DNA from: Massilia yuzhufengensis
Lineage (GTDB): Bacteria > Pseudomonadota > Gammaproteobacteria > Burkholderiales > Burkholderiaceae_D
Direction: 5' to 3'
Length of the DNA: 53,472 nt
NCBI RefSeq assembly: GCF_900112225.1
Contig: NZ_FOLD01000037.1
Coordinates: 1 to 53,472 of the forward strand
The first letter of the stretch is position 1, and every line of letters starts with the position of its first letter. The translations under genes and the position numbers were made by a program. This document shows, piece after piece, positions 1 through 7,402 of this stretch. Below the pieces are notes generated by a model, which was given only the letters and a program-made list of their open reading frames with translations, ran no database searches and was not told the DNA's origin.

Positions 1-352
1 GTCCGGCGCCAGGGCTGATTCACCACTCTGACCGTGGCAGCCAGTATTGCGCGCATGATTACCAAGGACTGGTTAAACAATTCGGCATGCAGGCATCCAT
101 GTCACGCAGGGGGAACTGCTACGACAACGCTCCGATGGAAAGCTTCTGGGGAAGCCTTAAAAACGAGCTGGTACACCACCAGCGTTACGCCACGCGGGCC
201 GATGCTCAGAGGGCTATCCAGGAATACATTGAAAGCTTCTACAACCGCCAGCGGCGTCACTCACGCCTCGGCTATATTCCGCCGGCTTTATTTGCTGAAC
301 AATTCAGCAGGCAACAGCAGGCAGCTTGAAACAAGAGTGTCCGCTATTGACA
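1..352 (+). mobile_element. IS3-family insertion sequence, 3' end (cut by window edge)
   Basis: This is the tail of an IS3-family element: the end of its transposase reading frame and a short non-coding end. The likely tip is the CA at 351-352. Read inward from there it gives TGTCAATAGCGGACACTC, and the core GACACTC also occurs near the start of the IS3 element at the other edge of the window (52728-52734). The exact boundary is inferred from this weak inverted-repeat match. The 5' part lies outside the window. Confidence 0.75.
3..329 (+). CDS. IS3-family transposase OrfB, C-terminal fragment (partial)
   Basis: The reading frame is open from base 3 to the TGA at 327-329 and has no start inside the window. 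It encodes the second half of the rve/DDE integrase core. The fragment HHSDRGSQY carries the second catalytic Asp, NCYDNAPMESFWGSLK carries the catalytic Glu, and YNRQRRHSRLGYIPP is the usual C-terminal block of IS3 transposases. The frame looks intact, so it could be the end of an active copy. The element at the right edge of the window stops just after the first catalytic Asp region, and this fragment begins roughly 35-45 residues later in the family alignment, so the two partial frames do not overlap. Confidence 0.9.
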   Translation, partial: PAPGLIHHSDRGSQYCAHDYQGLVKQFGMQASMSRRGNCYDNAPMESFWGSLKNELVHHQRYATRADAQRAIQEYIESFYNRQRRHSRLGYIPPALFAEQFSRQQQAA

Positions 353-581
353 GTACACCTCAGCCCGCTCCTCGCGCGCGTGCGCGAAATGGTCTCGCTT
401 GTCGCTAGGGCCGCTCTCGCTTGAGGCGCGCTTGATGGGCCTCGACCGAGGTGCTGATTATTCAGAACGAGATCAACGCCGCAGCGCAGGCCCTGTGCCG
501 GCCAGAAATGAACTGAGCAACGACGAAGAGGAAGCGCGCACCCGCGAGTTGATCGCGCTGAATACGTGGCCAGACCGCTAA
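353..581. other. Spacer between IS3 and IS5 elements, no supportable gene
   Basis: About 230 bases lie between the IS3 end and the IS5 inverted repeat. Short open frames exist on both strands, but none has a recognisable product or ribosome-binding site. It may be the remnant of a gene interrupted by the flanking insertions. Confidence 0.4.
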
Positions 582-1783
582 GGAAGCGCTGATCAATTGA
601 GGATTTTTTCAGCGCGATCCGAGTTTTGACAGCAATGCCGCTCGAGCACTTTGCGATTCGTTTTTTTGTCGCCGGGACAGCCGGTTTTTCAGAAAATCGA
701 CCGTGTTTTATGTGCATTTGGGAACTCAGGACGCACGTCGGGATTCAGTGATCGTAAATCGCCGGCCGGCCGGCACCAGATTCGCGAAGCCGAACAGCGT
801 GAACAGCTGAGCAGTGTTCTCGGCCAGGCCGCGATAGCGCGTCTTCCGATGACGAAACAGGTTCTTGATGACGTGGAACGGATGCTCGACTTTCGCCCGC
901 ACACTAGCCTTGAGATGCTCCAGTTTTTCGAGCAGGCGCCCCAGTTTGTTCTTTGGCAGCGCCTTGCGCTTGGAGCGCTTCATCGCGACATGCCACGTGA
1001 CCGATTTGCCTTGATTCTCCGAGCCTGGTAGCCCGCATCGCCCAGCGCAGCAGACTCGTCGCCGTGCAACAGCGCGCCAGCTTGCGTGACGTCCGAGACG
1101 TTGCCGGCGGTGCCGATGACGGTGTGCACGAGGCCCGACGCAGCGTCCACGCCCACGTGCGCTTTCATCCCGAAGTGCCAATCGTTGCCCTTCTTCGACT
1201 GGTGCATTTCCGGATCGCGCTCTCCATCCTTGTTCTTCGTCGAAGGCGGCGCCGCGATCAGCGTGGCGTCGACAATCGTCCCCTCGCGCATCATCGCATC
1301 ATCAAACCCTTCTCGGCGAGATGGACGTTGATAGTGTCGAAGATCTTCTTGGTCAGCCCATTCGCTTCCAGCAGATGGCGAAACTTCAGCAATGTCGTCG
1401 CGTCGGGGTGCGGACTCCCGGTTCAGGTCGATGCCGACGAAGCCACGAATTGCCTGGCTGTCGTAGATCGCGTCCTCAATGCCTTCGTCCGACAGACCAA
1501 AGCATTGTTGGGCCACGTACATGCGCAGCATGCGCGCCAGTCCAATCGGCGGACTGCCAGCGCCCTTGACCTTCGGGTAGAACAGTTCGATCGCTTGATG
1601 CAGCTTGCCCCACGGGGTGGCCTTGTCGATTTCCGCAAGAAAGCGGTCGCGCCGCGTCAGCTTCTTTACTCGAGGTCGGAGAAGCTCTTCTGCATGATCG
1701 ACAGGACGGGATGAGGTGAAACGAAATTATCTCAGACGAGCGGCGCCGGTGGAGCGGCTGGCGCCGAATGAATCAGTGCTTCC
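582..1783 (-). mobile_element. IS5-family insertion sequence, complete length, inactive
   Basis: The element is about 1.2 kb, the usual IS5 length. It is bounded by imperfect inverted repeats: GGAAGCGCTGATCAATT at 582-598, and at 1767-1783 a sequence whose reverse complement is GGAAGCACTGATTCATT (14 of 17 match). The base run CTAA precedes the left repeat, which fits the YTAR target preference of IS5 elements, but the matching copy on the right is TGAG, so no clean target duplication remains. Its single transposase gene runs on the minus strand and is broken by frameshifts. Confidence 0.75.
726..1695 (-). pseudogene. IS5-family transposase, broken by several frameshifts
   Basis: Read on the minus strand from the ATG at 1693-1695, the frame begins MQKSFSDLE. 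A single-base loss then puts it into a stop, and it continues in the next frame as KKLTRRDRFLAEIDKATPWG. More frame changes occur near 1430 (after DLNRESAP), near 1280-1310 and near 1030. Reassembled, the protein has typical IS5 blocks: RMLRMYVAQQCFGLSDEGIE, a first Asp in GTIVDATLIAAP, STKNKDGERDPEMHQ, the second Asp in LGDAGYQ, and a C-terminal AKVEHPFHVIKNLF containing the catalytic Glu. At least three frameshifts mean no intact transposase is made. The call rests on the reassembled translation. Confidence 0.85.
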
Positions 1784-1815
1784 TGAGTATTTAGCTCCCC
1801 CCAGTCAAGCGACGA

Positions 1816-2235
1816 CTATCGACATGTTGTGTTGCCCAAAGAGTCCTTGCTACATCTCGTCGTATTGCCATTGCTGTCACGCCAGGTTGTGTTGCCCAAC
1901 GAATCAGTACTCCCTCTGATCGTATTTCCGTTGTTGTCACGCAAAGTTGTGTTGCCCAAGGAGTCGGTGCTGCCGCGAGTTGTGTTGCCATTGCTGTCAC
2001 GCCAAGTTGTGTTGCCTAAGGAGTCGGTACTACCGCGAGTTGTGTTGCCATTGTTGTCACGCCAAGTTGTGTTGCCCAAGGAGTCGGTACTGCTGCGAGT
2101 TGTGTTGCCATTGTTGTCGCGACACGTCGAATTGCCTAACGAATCCGTTGAACATCGCGTCTGTGCCGCCGCGTCCAAACAGAAAATAAATATCGCTACG
2201 GCAAATACATGGCCAAGTGTCGAATTCAGTTTCAT
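1816..2235 (-). CDS. Secreted 20-residue tandem-repeat protein, unknown function
   Basis: The protein has 139 residues. Residues 1-25 (MKLNSTLGHVFAVAIFIFCLDAAAQ) are a clear Sec signal peptide with a likely AxA-type cleavage site. Almost everything after it is five full copies and one partial copy of a 20-residue unit with consensus STDSLGNTTWRDNNGNTTRG. Repeat positions vary only slightly (W/C/L, N/S, G/S/C). The Asn/Gly/Asp/Thr-rich unit suggests an extended or beta-turn-rich periplasmic or surface protein; Cys residues in the first and last repeats could pair. No enzymatic motif is visible. The stop lies about 30 bases from the IS5 end, so the original gene might have been longer. The family is unknown to me beyond similar Asn-rich repeat proteins in proteobacteria. 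Confidence 0.7.
   Translation of the reverse strand: MKLNSTLGHVFAVAIFIFCLDAAAQTRCSTDSLGNSTCRDNNGNTTRSSTDSLGNTTWRDNNGNTTRGSTDSLGNTTWRDSNGNTTRGSTDSLGNTTLRDNNGNTIRGSTDSLGNTTWRDSNGNTTRCSKDSLGNTTCR
1819..2151 (-). repeat. 60-bp in-frame tandem repeat, about 5.6 copies
   Basis: The DNA repeats with an exact 60-base period and each unit encodes 20 residues. A conserved core such as GTTGTGTTGCCCAAGGAGTC on the plus strand recurs in successive units. High identity between units with a few point changes suggests recent expansion by slippage or recombination, so the copy number may vary between strains. Confidence 0.9.
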
Positions 2236-2525
2236 TCAAATCCCCTTTCAGTAAAATCGTCGTTTTTAGTTAGTTGCAAATAATATTTTTTACTCTTTGA
2301 ATTTAGAATTATGGATGTGCCGGTTTTTTCTTCGCAGGCCCCTATTGGGATTAGCTGCGAAAGCGACATCGAAAGCAATTTATCTTGATCGCGGCATTCT
2401 TTCACTGTTCGATAGTACAGGTCGTAAGTGAGGGTAAATATAGTAAATTGTCACAGTCGGGTTGGTTGGCGGGCACTCTGCATGAATATCCAATCCCTCA
2501 GACTGGCGATGGTCGCACTTTCGCG
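2236..2525. other. AT-rich gap upstream of the repeat-protein gene
   Basis: About 290 bases, AT-rich between roughly 2260 and 2340, probably hold the promoter of the minus-strand repeat-protein gene. I see no RNA gene or clear operator here. Confidence 0.35.
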
Positions 2526-2750
2526 CTACCTGAACAAGCTTCCGATTTCCTTCGCCTGCAACACCAGCGCCGCGACCTCTTTTTTCATCGCCAGCATTCG
2601 CCTGTTGAACGACTCCGGCTTATCGGCATTCCTACTGCTTCGCGCCTTGCCTGCTGCCGCCCTAGCGCCCGTGGAGCACTCCCACGGCCTCCAGGTGCGG
2701 ATTAGCGCCGCGTGCCTTGCGGGTCGCTCTGGTGTCCATCCGTTCGCCAT
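2526..2750 (-). CDS. Small conserved hypothetical protein
   Basis: The product has 74 residues, is basic and has no signal peptide. A good ribosome-binding site, GGAGG, sits about seven bases before the ATG. Residues RTWRPWECSTGARAAAGKARSSRNAD resemble a W-x-PWxxSTGxRTxxGKxxxSxNA motif that I recognise from small uncharacterised proteins in Burkholderiales accessory regions. No function is known. It lies 40 bases downstream of a broken hypothetical gene on the same strand and probably belonged to the same transcript. It appears intact, but its neighbours are decayed. Confidence 0.5.
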   Translation of the reverse strand: MANGWTPERPARHAALIRTWRPWECSTGARAAAGKARSSRNADKPESFNRRMLAMKKEVAALVLQAKEIGSLFR

Positions 2751-2789
2751 GCTGCGCCTCCAATAGTTCGTTTCGATTAATTCACGATT

Positions 2790-3329
2790 TCACCTACACA
2801 GGTGCGCCTGCCGTGTACGGATCGCGTTATCGCCGTGATTGTTCACCTGCTGCTGATACGCGACGTTTTGCTGGCGAACGACGGTTGCCGCTTGGGGATA
2901 CTTCACTTCGGCCAGCGTGTCCAGCGTCGACCGGCATTGCGCATGCGTCTTGATGGCCAGCCTCAAGTATGTTTCGGTAGCGGTCATGTGCGCGCCAAAG
3001 TTCGCCGCCGTGCCGTGCCAGTTCGTTTAACACGGTGTCGAGCGTGACCGCCTGCGCTATCAGGGGCGCTTCCACATCGGACATGTCGCGAGCCTTCATC
3101 TTGGCGATTTTCTCGTTCATCACGCTGATTGATTCGGAGATGTCGAGTGCACCGAATGAATCCTTGGCTAAATGTGATGCCGTGACCGTGTCGTCACGAC
3201 TGCCGACAAGCCGAGTTCAGCGATTCTGCGATGCCGATTCTTGCCGCTGCCATCGTCGGTCACGGTCAGCGTGGTACTTGCCGCGTCTGCAGTCGGTGCG
3301 GCGGTCTTGCTCTTTACCTTGCTTGCCAT
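2790..3329 (-). pseudogene. Hypothetical gene broken by two frameshifts
   Basis: Reading the minus strand from the ATG at 3327-3329 gives MASKVKSKTAAPTADAASTT, then TLTVTDDGSGKNRHRRIAE. The frame then changes near 3205-3215 to a stretch containing SVMNEKIAKMKARDMSDVEA. A one-base insertion near 3016 shifts it again, to FGAHMTATETYLRLAIKTHA followed by QCRSTLDTLAEVKYPQAATV and VRQQNVAYQQQVNN. Joined, the product would be about 170-180 residues and mostly helical. I do not know its function. The IS66 remnant ends only 24 bases upstream of the start codon, so the insertion probably removed its promoter and allowed decay. Confidence 0.6.
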
Positions 3330-3352
3330 ATTCTGCCCCCTGCTCTTGTGCG

Positions 3353-4025
3353 GTAAGCGTCCAGCCGCCCCACCTTCACGGCAACGTCAAGCCAGCGTAG
3401 AGTCCGCAAATGGCAGCAGCGAATCGATCTTGCATGGCAGCAGCGAATCGATCTTGCTGTTCGGGCAGGTCGGGAGTCCGTCGTGGGTGTCGGCAAGCCA
3501 CCGGGCTGAATCCAGCCCGTTGAGTTTGGCGGTGGCAAACAGGCTCTGAATGGCCGCGGAGCGGCGGCCAGCCTGCTCCGAGCCGGCGAACAACCAGTTT
3601 TTCTTTCCGATGGCGATCGGGCGGATCGCATTCTCGACCGAGTTATTGTCGATCGGCAGGATGCCGGAGCTGGCGTAGCGCACCAGGGCCGGCCAGCGCT
3701 TGAGGGCGTGCTCGATGGCCTTGCCCGTGCCGCTGCCGATGGCCACGGTGCGCTGCGTAGCCAAGAGCCACGCGTGCAGTTCGTCCAACGCCGGCACAGC
3801 GCGCGCCGCGCGCAGGGCCAGGCGCCGGTCAGGGCTCAAGCTGGCGGCGTCATGTTCGATGGCGTACAACTGCGCGATACGGCGCAGCGCTTCCTCAGCT
3901 ACAGGGCAGCCGCTGGCGGCGTGCAGGTCGAAGAACTTGCGCCGGATGTGGGCCAGGCAAGCGAGCGACCGACTGCGGACAATGGCGACCCGGCGGTCGC
4001 TTGTCTCTAGAGACTGTACTAGCAC
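3353..4025 (-). mobile_element. IS66-family element, truncated
   Basis: One tip is visible: GTAAGCGTCC at 3353-3362 matches the GTAAGCG start typical of IS66 inverted repeats, oriented inward. It is followed by the C-terminal part of a TnpC transposase. No matching tip was found between 4025 and the tRNA genes, and tnpA, tnpB and the first half of tnpC are missing, so more than half of the element has been deleted. Confidence 0.75.
3387..4025 (-). pseudogene. IS66-family transposase TnpC, C-terminal fragment
   Basis: The 212-residue frame contains the late part of the IS66 transposase domain: LACLAHIRRKFFDLHA, then ILPIDNNSVENAIRPIAIGK with the catalytic-site Glu in SVEN, then KKNWLFAGSEQAGRRSA and the usual end DGLPTCPNSKIDSLLP. 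Family members are about 500 residues, so roughly 300 N-terminal residues including the zinc-finger and first catalytic Asp regions are gone. The first dozen residues are not IS66-like. The C-terminus carries an in-frame 24-base tandem duplication (3411-3458) that repeats KIDSLLP. It is non-functional. Confidence 0.85.
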
Positions 4026-4206
4026 TCGCCGACCAACGGCGTTTTGCGTCGCAGCGGACCGCGTTGGCGAAAATAATAGATGGTCCCGTGCCTTGATCTA
4101 GTGAGAAATTTTGCTGCCATGTGTAGCACCTTTGTGCGACACCATCGACTAGAGTCGGTAACGAAAAAGCCGCTGATCCTTTCGAATCAACGGCTTATTC
4201 AATTCC

Positions 4207-4283
4207 TGGTGGTGATAGGTGGACTTGAACCACCGACCCCAGCATTATGAGTGCTGTGCTCTAACCAACTGAGCTATATCACC
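4207..4283 (-). tRNA. tRNA-Met (CAT), copy 2
   Basis: On the minus strand the gene starts GGTGATATAGCTCAG and ends TATCACC-A-CCA, a perfect seven-base-pair acceptor stem with an encoded CCA. The anticodon stem-loop CAGCA-CTCATAA-TGCTG gives anticodon CAT. The T arm contains GGTTCAAGTCC. It is 77 nt and identical to the next copy 137 bases upstream in its transcription direction. The D-arm and acceptor fit an elongator methionine tRNA; a lysidine-modified tRNA-Ile2 cannot be formally excluded from the anticodon alone. Confidence 0.9.
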
Positions 4284-4343
4284 GAAAGCGGCAAAAGCAA
4301 AATGGCTTGACCCTTGAGAGCCAAGCCATCTGTGCGGAATTCT

Positions 4344-4420
4344 TGGTGGTGATAGGTGGACTTGAACCACCGACCCCAGCATTATGAGTGCTGTGCTCTA
4401 ACCAACTGAGCTATATCACC
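4344..4420 (-). tRNA. tRNA-Met (CAT), copy 1
   Basis: The sequence is identical to the copy at 4207-4283: perfect acceptor stem GGTGATA/TATCACC, anticodon CAT, encoded CCA. The 60-base spacer between the two genes has no terminator, so they are likely co-transcribed as a tandem pair. Confidence 0.9.
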
Positions 4421-4501
4421 GCAACGGCAGGCATTATCCAAGCTGGGGCGCGGCCTGTCAAGGCTGGACGCCGCATCGCAACAAAAATACCCGAAGCGAT
4501 G

Positions 4502-5458
4502 TCATTTTTCCAAGCTGTGCAAATGGTCGAGCAAGGCCTGCGTTGGATCACTGCCTAGGCAGTCTATCACGATCCGGTCCGGCATCGCGCGCAGCCAGGT
4601 GAGCTGGCGCTTGGCCAGCTGGCGCGTGGCGATGATGCCCAGCTCGCGCAGCTCGGTGCGGGTGATGCTGCCGTCCAGGTAATCCCAGGCCTGGCGGTAG
4701 CCGACGCAGCGCATCGAGGGCAGGTTGGGCGACAGGTCGCCGCGTGCGCGCAGGCGCGCTACTTCCGCCACCAGTCCTTCGTCGTCGCGCGTGCCCAGCA
4801 TCTGGTCGAAGCGCAGCGCGATCCGCCGGTGCAGCACCGCGCGGTCGGACGGCTCCAGCGCGTACGACACCAGCTCAAAAGGCAGCTCGGGTTTTTCGCG
4901 CTTGCCCAGCAGCGCCGACATCGGCTGGCCGGTCAATTCGATGATCTCCAGCGCGCGGTTGATGCGCTGAGCGTCGTTGGGCTTGAGGCGCTCGGCCGTG
5001 GTCGGGTCGCGCTCGCGCAGCCTGGCGTGCATGGCGGGCCAGCCGACCTGCGCGGCGTCTTCTTCGATGGCGGCGCGCACGGCGGCGTCGGCGGTCGGCA
5101 GGTCGTCCAGGCTGTCGGTGAGCCCCTTGAAATACATCATCGTGCCGCCCACCAGCAGCGGCAGCGCGCCGCGCGCGGTAATTTCCGCCACCAGGCGCAG
5201 GGTATCGTCGCGGAACTGCATGACGGAGTAGCTGTCCAGCGGGTCGAGGATGTCGATCAGGTGGTGCGGCGCGCTCGCCAGTTCTTCCGGGGTCGGCTTG
5301 GCGGTGCCGATGTCCATGCCGCGGTAGATCAGGGCCGAATCGACCGAGATGATCTCCACCGGCCGGGTGTGCGCGATCGCCAGCGCCGCTGCCGTCTTGC
5401 CGGACGCGGTCGGGCCCATGATGGCCACCGCCATCGGCTTGTTGCTGTTCGGCGCCAT
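4502..5458 (-). CDS. miaA: tRNA dimethylallyltransferase
   Basis: MiaA transfers a dimethylallyl group to N6 of A37 in tRNAs reading UNN codons, the first step of ms2i6A synthesis. The product is 318 residues, the usual length. The P-loop GPTASGKTAAALA is near the N-terminus, followed by DSALIYRGMDIGTAKPT, the substrate/tRNA-binding DSxQxYxxxdIGTAKP block. Later blocks include LLVGGTMMYFKGL and the C-terminal RQLAKRQLTWLR. The start used is the ATG at 5456-5458, which overlaps the mutL stop by one base (TGATG), so translation is probably coupled to mutL. A longer open frame upstream is just the shadow of mutL. Confidence 0.96.
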   Translation of the reverse strand: MAPNSNKPMAVAIMGPTASGKTAAALAIAHTRPVEIISVDSALIYRGMDIGTAKPTPEELASAPHHLIDILDPLDSYSVMQFRDDTLRLVAEITARGALPLLVGGTMMYFKGLTDSLDDLPTADAAVRAAIEEDAAQVGWPAMHARLRERDPTTAERLKPNDAQRINRALEIIELTGQPMSALLGKREKPELPFELVSYALEPSDRAVLHRRIALRFDQMLGTRDDEGLVAEVARLRARGDLSPNLPSMRCVGYRQAWDYLDGSITRTELRELGIIATRQLAKRQLTWLRAMPDRIVIDCLGSDPTQALLDHLHSLEK

Positions 5459-7374
5459 CACTGGCCGCGCAGGAAGAGTTTGTCGAGCGCGGAGATCTCG
5501 AGCTGCACCCAGGTCGGGCGGCCGTGGTTGCACTGGTCGGAGCGCTCGGTGATTTCCATCTGGCGCAGCAGCGCATTCATCTCCTGCACCGCCAGCACCC
5601 GGTTGGCGCGCACCGCCGTGTGGCAGGCGAGGGTGCCGAGCAGCTCGTTGCGGCGCTCGATCAACACGCGCGAGCCGCCGTATTCGCGCACGTCGCGCAG
5701 CACGTCGCGCGCCAGCGTTTGCGCATCGGCGTTCTTCAGCAGCGTCGGCACGGTGCGCACCGCCAGCGTGGTGGGCGACAGGGCGGCGATGTCGAAGCCG
5801 AGGGTCTTGAGCGTGTCGGCGTGGTCCTGGGCGGTCGCCACTTCGACCGCGTCGGCGTAGAAGGTCACCGGGATCAGCATCTGCTGCACCTGCAGCTCTT
5901 CGCCCTCGAGGCGCGCGTCCAGCGCATTCTTGATCTGCTCGTAGAGGATGCGCTCGTGCGCGGCGTGCATGTCGACCAGCACCAGGCCTTTGGTGTTCTG
6001 GGCCAGGATGTAGATGCCGTGCAGCTGGGCCAGCGCGAAGCCGAGCGGGAAGTCGTCGCTCGACAGCGGCCGCTCGCCGCTGGCAAACGGCACGCCCACC
6101 GGCGCCGCGGCCCGGGAGGCCTCGCCCGCTGCGAATAGCGCGCCATAGGATTCGAGGCGCTGGGCCACGCCGCCCGTCTCTGGCTGCGGCCGCGCATCGT
6201 CCCAGCGGCTGCCCGGTGCGAAGGGCGACGGCGAATAGCTCGGCGCCAGCTGGGCGCCAAAACTGGTCTGCTCGTGCGGGCGCGGCGCCGGGCGGGCATC
6301 CCACTGCGGCGTGCCGGACGGCCGCACTTCGGCCGCCGAGATCGGCGCCGGCGCGCTGCCATGCGCGGTGGCCGAGGTCTGCGCCAGTGCGCGCTGCACC
6401 GCATGGAACACGAACTGGTGCACCGCGCGGCTGTCGCGGAAGCGCACTTCGATCTTCGACGGGTGCACGTTGACGTCGACCAGGGCCGGGTCGAGGTCGA
6501 GCGAGAGCACATAGGACGGGAAGCGGTCGCCGTGCAGCACGTCCTGGTAGGCCGCGCGCACCGCGTGCACCAAGAGCTTGTCGCGCACGAAACGCCCGTT
6601 CACGTAGAAGAACTGGCCATCGGCGCGCGCCTTGGAGGCAGTCGGCAGGCCGGCGTAGCCGTGCAGGCGCAGCGGGCCGGCCGATTCGTCGAGCTGCAGG
6701 CGGGCGTCGGCGAAGTCGCTGCCGAGGATCTGGGCGCTGCGCTTGGCCGCTTCGCCCACGTTCCAGTGGTCGATGGTGCGGCCGTTGTGGGTGAGGCTGA
6801 AGGCCACGTCCGGGCGCGACAGCGCGATGCGGCGCACGACTTCGGCGCAGTGGCCGTATTCGGTCTGTTCGGATTTCAGGAATTTGCGGCGCGCCGGGGT
6901 ATTGAAGTACAGGTCCTGGACGTCGATCGTGGTGCCGAAGGCGCCGGACGATGGCGCCACGGTGCCTTCGTGCGAGCCGACGATTTCATATGCGTGCGCA
7001 GCGCCAGGCGTGCGCGAGGTGATGCGCACCGCCGCCACCGAGGCGATCGAGGCCAGCGCCTCGCCGCGAAAGCCCAGCGTGCCGACGTGCTCGAGGTCGT
7101 GCAGGGAGGCGATCTTGGAGGTGGCGTGGCGCGCCATGGCCAGCGGCAGCTGCTCGGGCTCGATGCCGCGGCCGTTGTCGGTGATGGCGATGCGCTTGAC
7201 GCCGCCTTCTTCGAGGCGCACGGTGATCTGGGTGGCGCCGGCGTCGAGCGCGTTCTCGAGCAGCTCCTTGACCACCGCGGAGGGCCGTTCGACGACCTCG
7301 CCGGCGGCAATCTGGGAAATCAGCTGGTCATTGAGCTGCTGGATGGGACGGTGGGCTGGGACGGGCGCGTTCAT
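5458..7374 (-). CDS. mutL: DNA mismatch repair protein MutL
   Basis: MutL links MutS mismatch recognition to strand incision. The 638-residue protein starts at the ATG at 7372-7374 (MNAPVPAHRPIQQLNDQLIS). The GHKL ATPase domain shows ENALDAGA (N-box), DNGRGIE, HATSKI and GFRGEALASI. A variable Pro/Ala-rich linker separates it from the C-terminal dimerisation domain. That domain contains VDMHAAHERILYE, which fits the endonuclease metal motif DxHAxxExxxxE, with later ACHTAVRAN and CNHGRPTW. E. coli MutL lacks these, so this is probably a nicking-type MutL as in Neisseria. It is followed by miaA in an overlapping arrangement. Confidence 0.96.
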   Translation of the reverse strand: MNAPVPAHRPIQQLNDQLISQIAAGEVVERPSAVVKELLENALDAGATQITVRLEEGGVKRIAITDNGRGIEPEQLPLAMARHATSKIASLHDLEHVGTLGFRGEALASIASVAAVRITSRTPGAAHAYEIVGSHEGTVAPSSGAFGTTIDVQDLYFNTPARRKFLKSEQTEYGHCAEVVRRIALSRPDVAFSLTHNGRTIDHWNVGEAAKRSAQILGSDFADARLQLDESAGPLRLHGYAGLPTASKARADGQFFYVNGRFVRDKLLVHAVRAAYQDVLHGDRFPSYVLSLDLDPALVDVNVHPSKIEVRFRDSRAVHQFVFHAVQRALAQTSATAHGSAPAPISAAEVRPSGTPQWDARPAPRPHEQTSFGAQLAPSYSPSPFAPGSRWDDARPQPETGGVAQRLESYGALFAAGEASRAAAPVGVPFASGERPLSSDDFPLGFALAQLHGIYILAQNTKGLVLVDMHAAHERILYEQIKNALDARLEGEELQVQQMLIPVTFYADAVEVATAQDHADTLKTLGFDIAALSPTTLAVRTVPTLLKNADAQTLARDVLRDVREYGGSRVLIERRNELLGTLACHTAVRANRVLAVQEMNALLRQMEITERSDQCNHGRPTWVQLEISALDKLFLRGQ

Positions 7375-7402
7375 CGCCAAATTATATCCCGGCCACCTGC
7401 TG

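Noticed and set aside
4502..6304. A 600-residue fused frame ending in miaA.
   Set aside because: The N-terminal half is the antisense-style shadow of mutL in another frame (Arg/Ala/Gly-rich, no domain). The MiaA P-loop starts at 5458.
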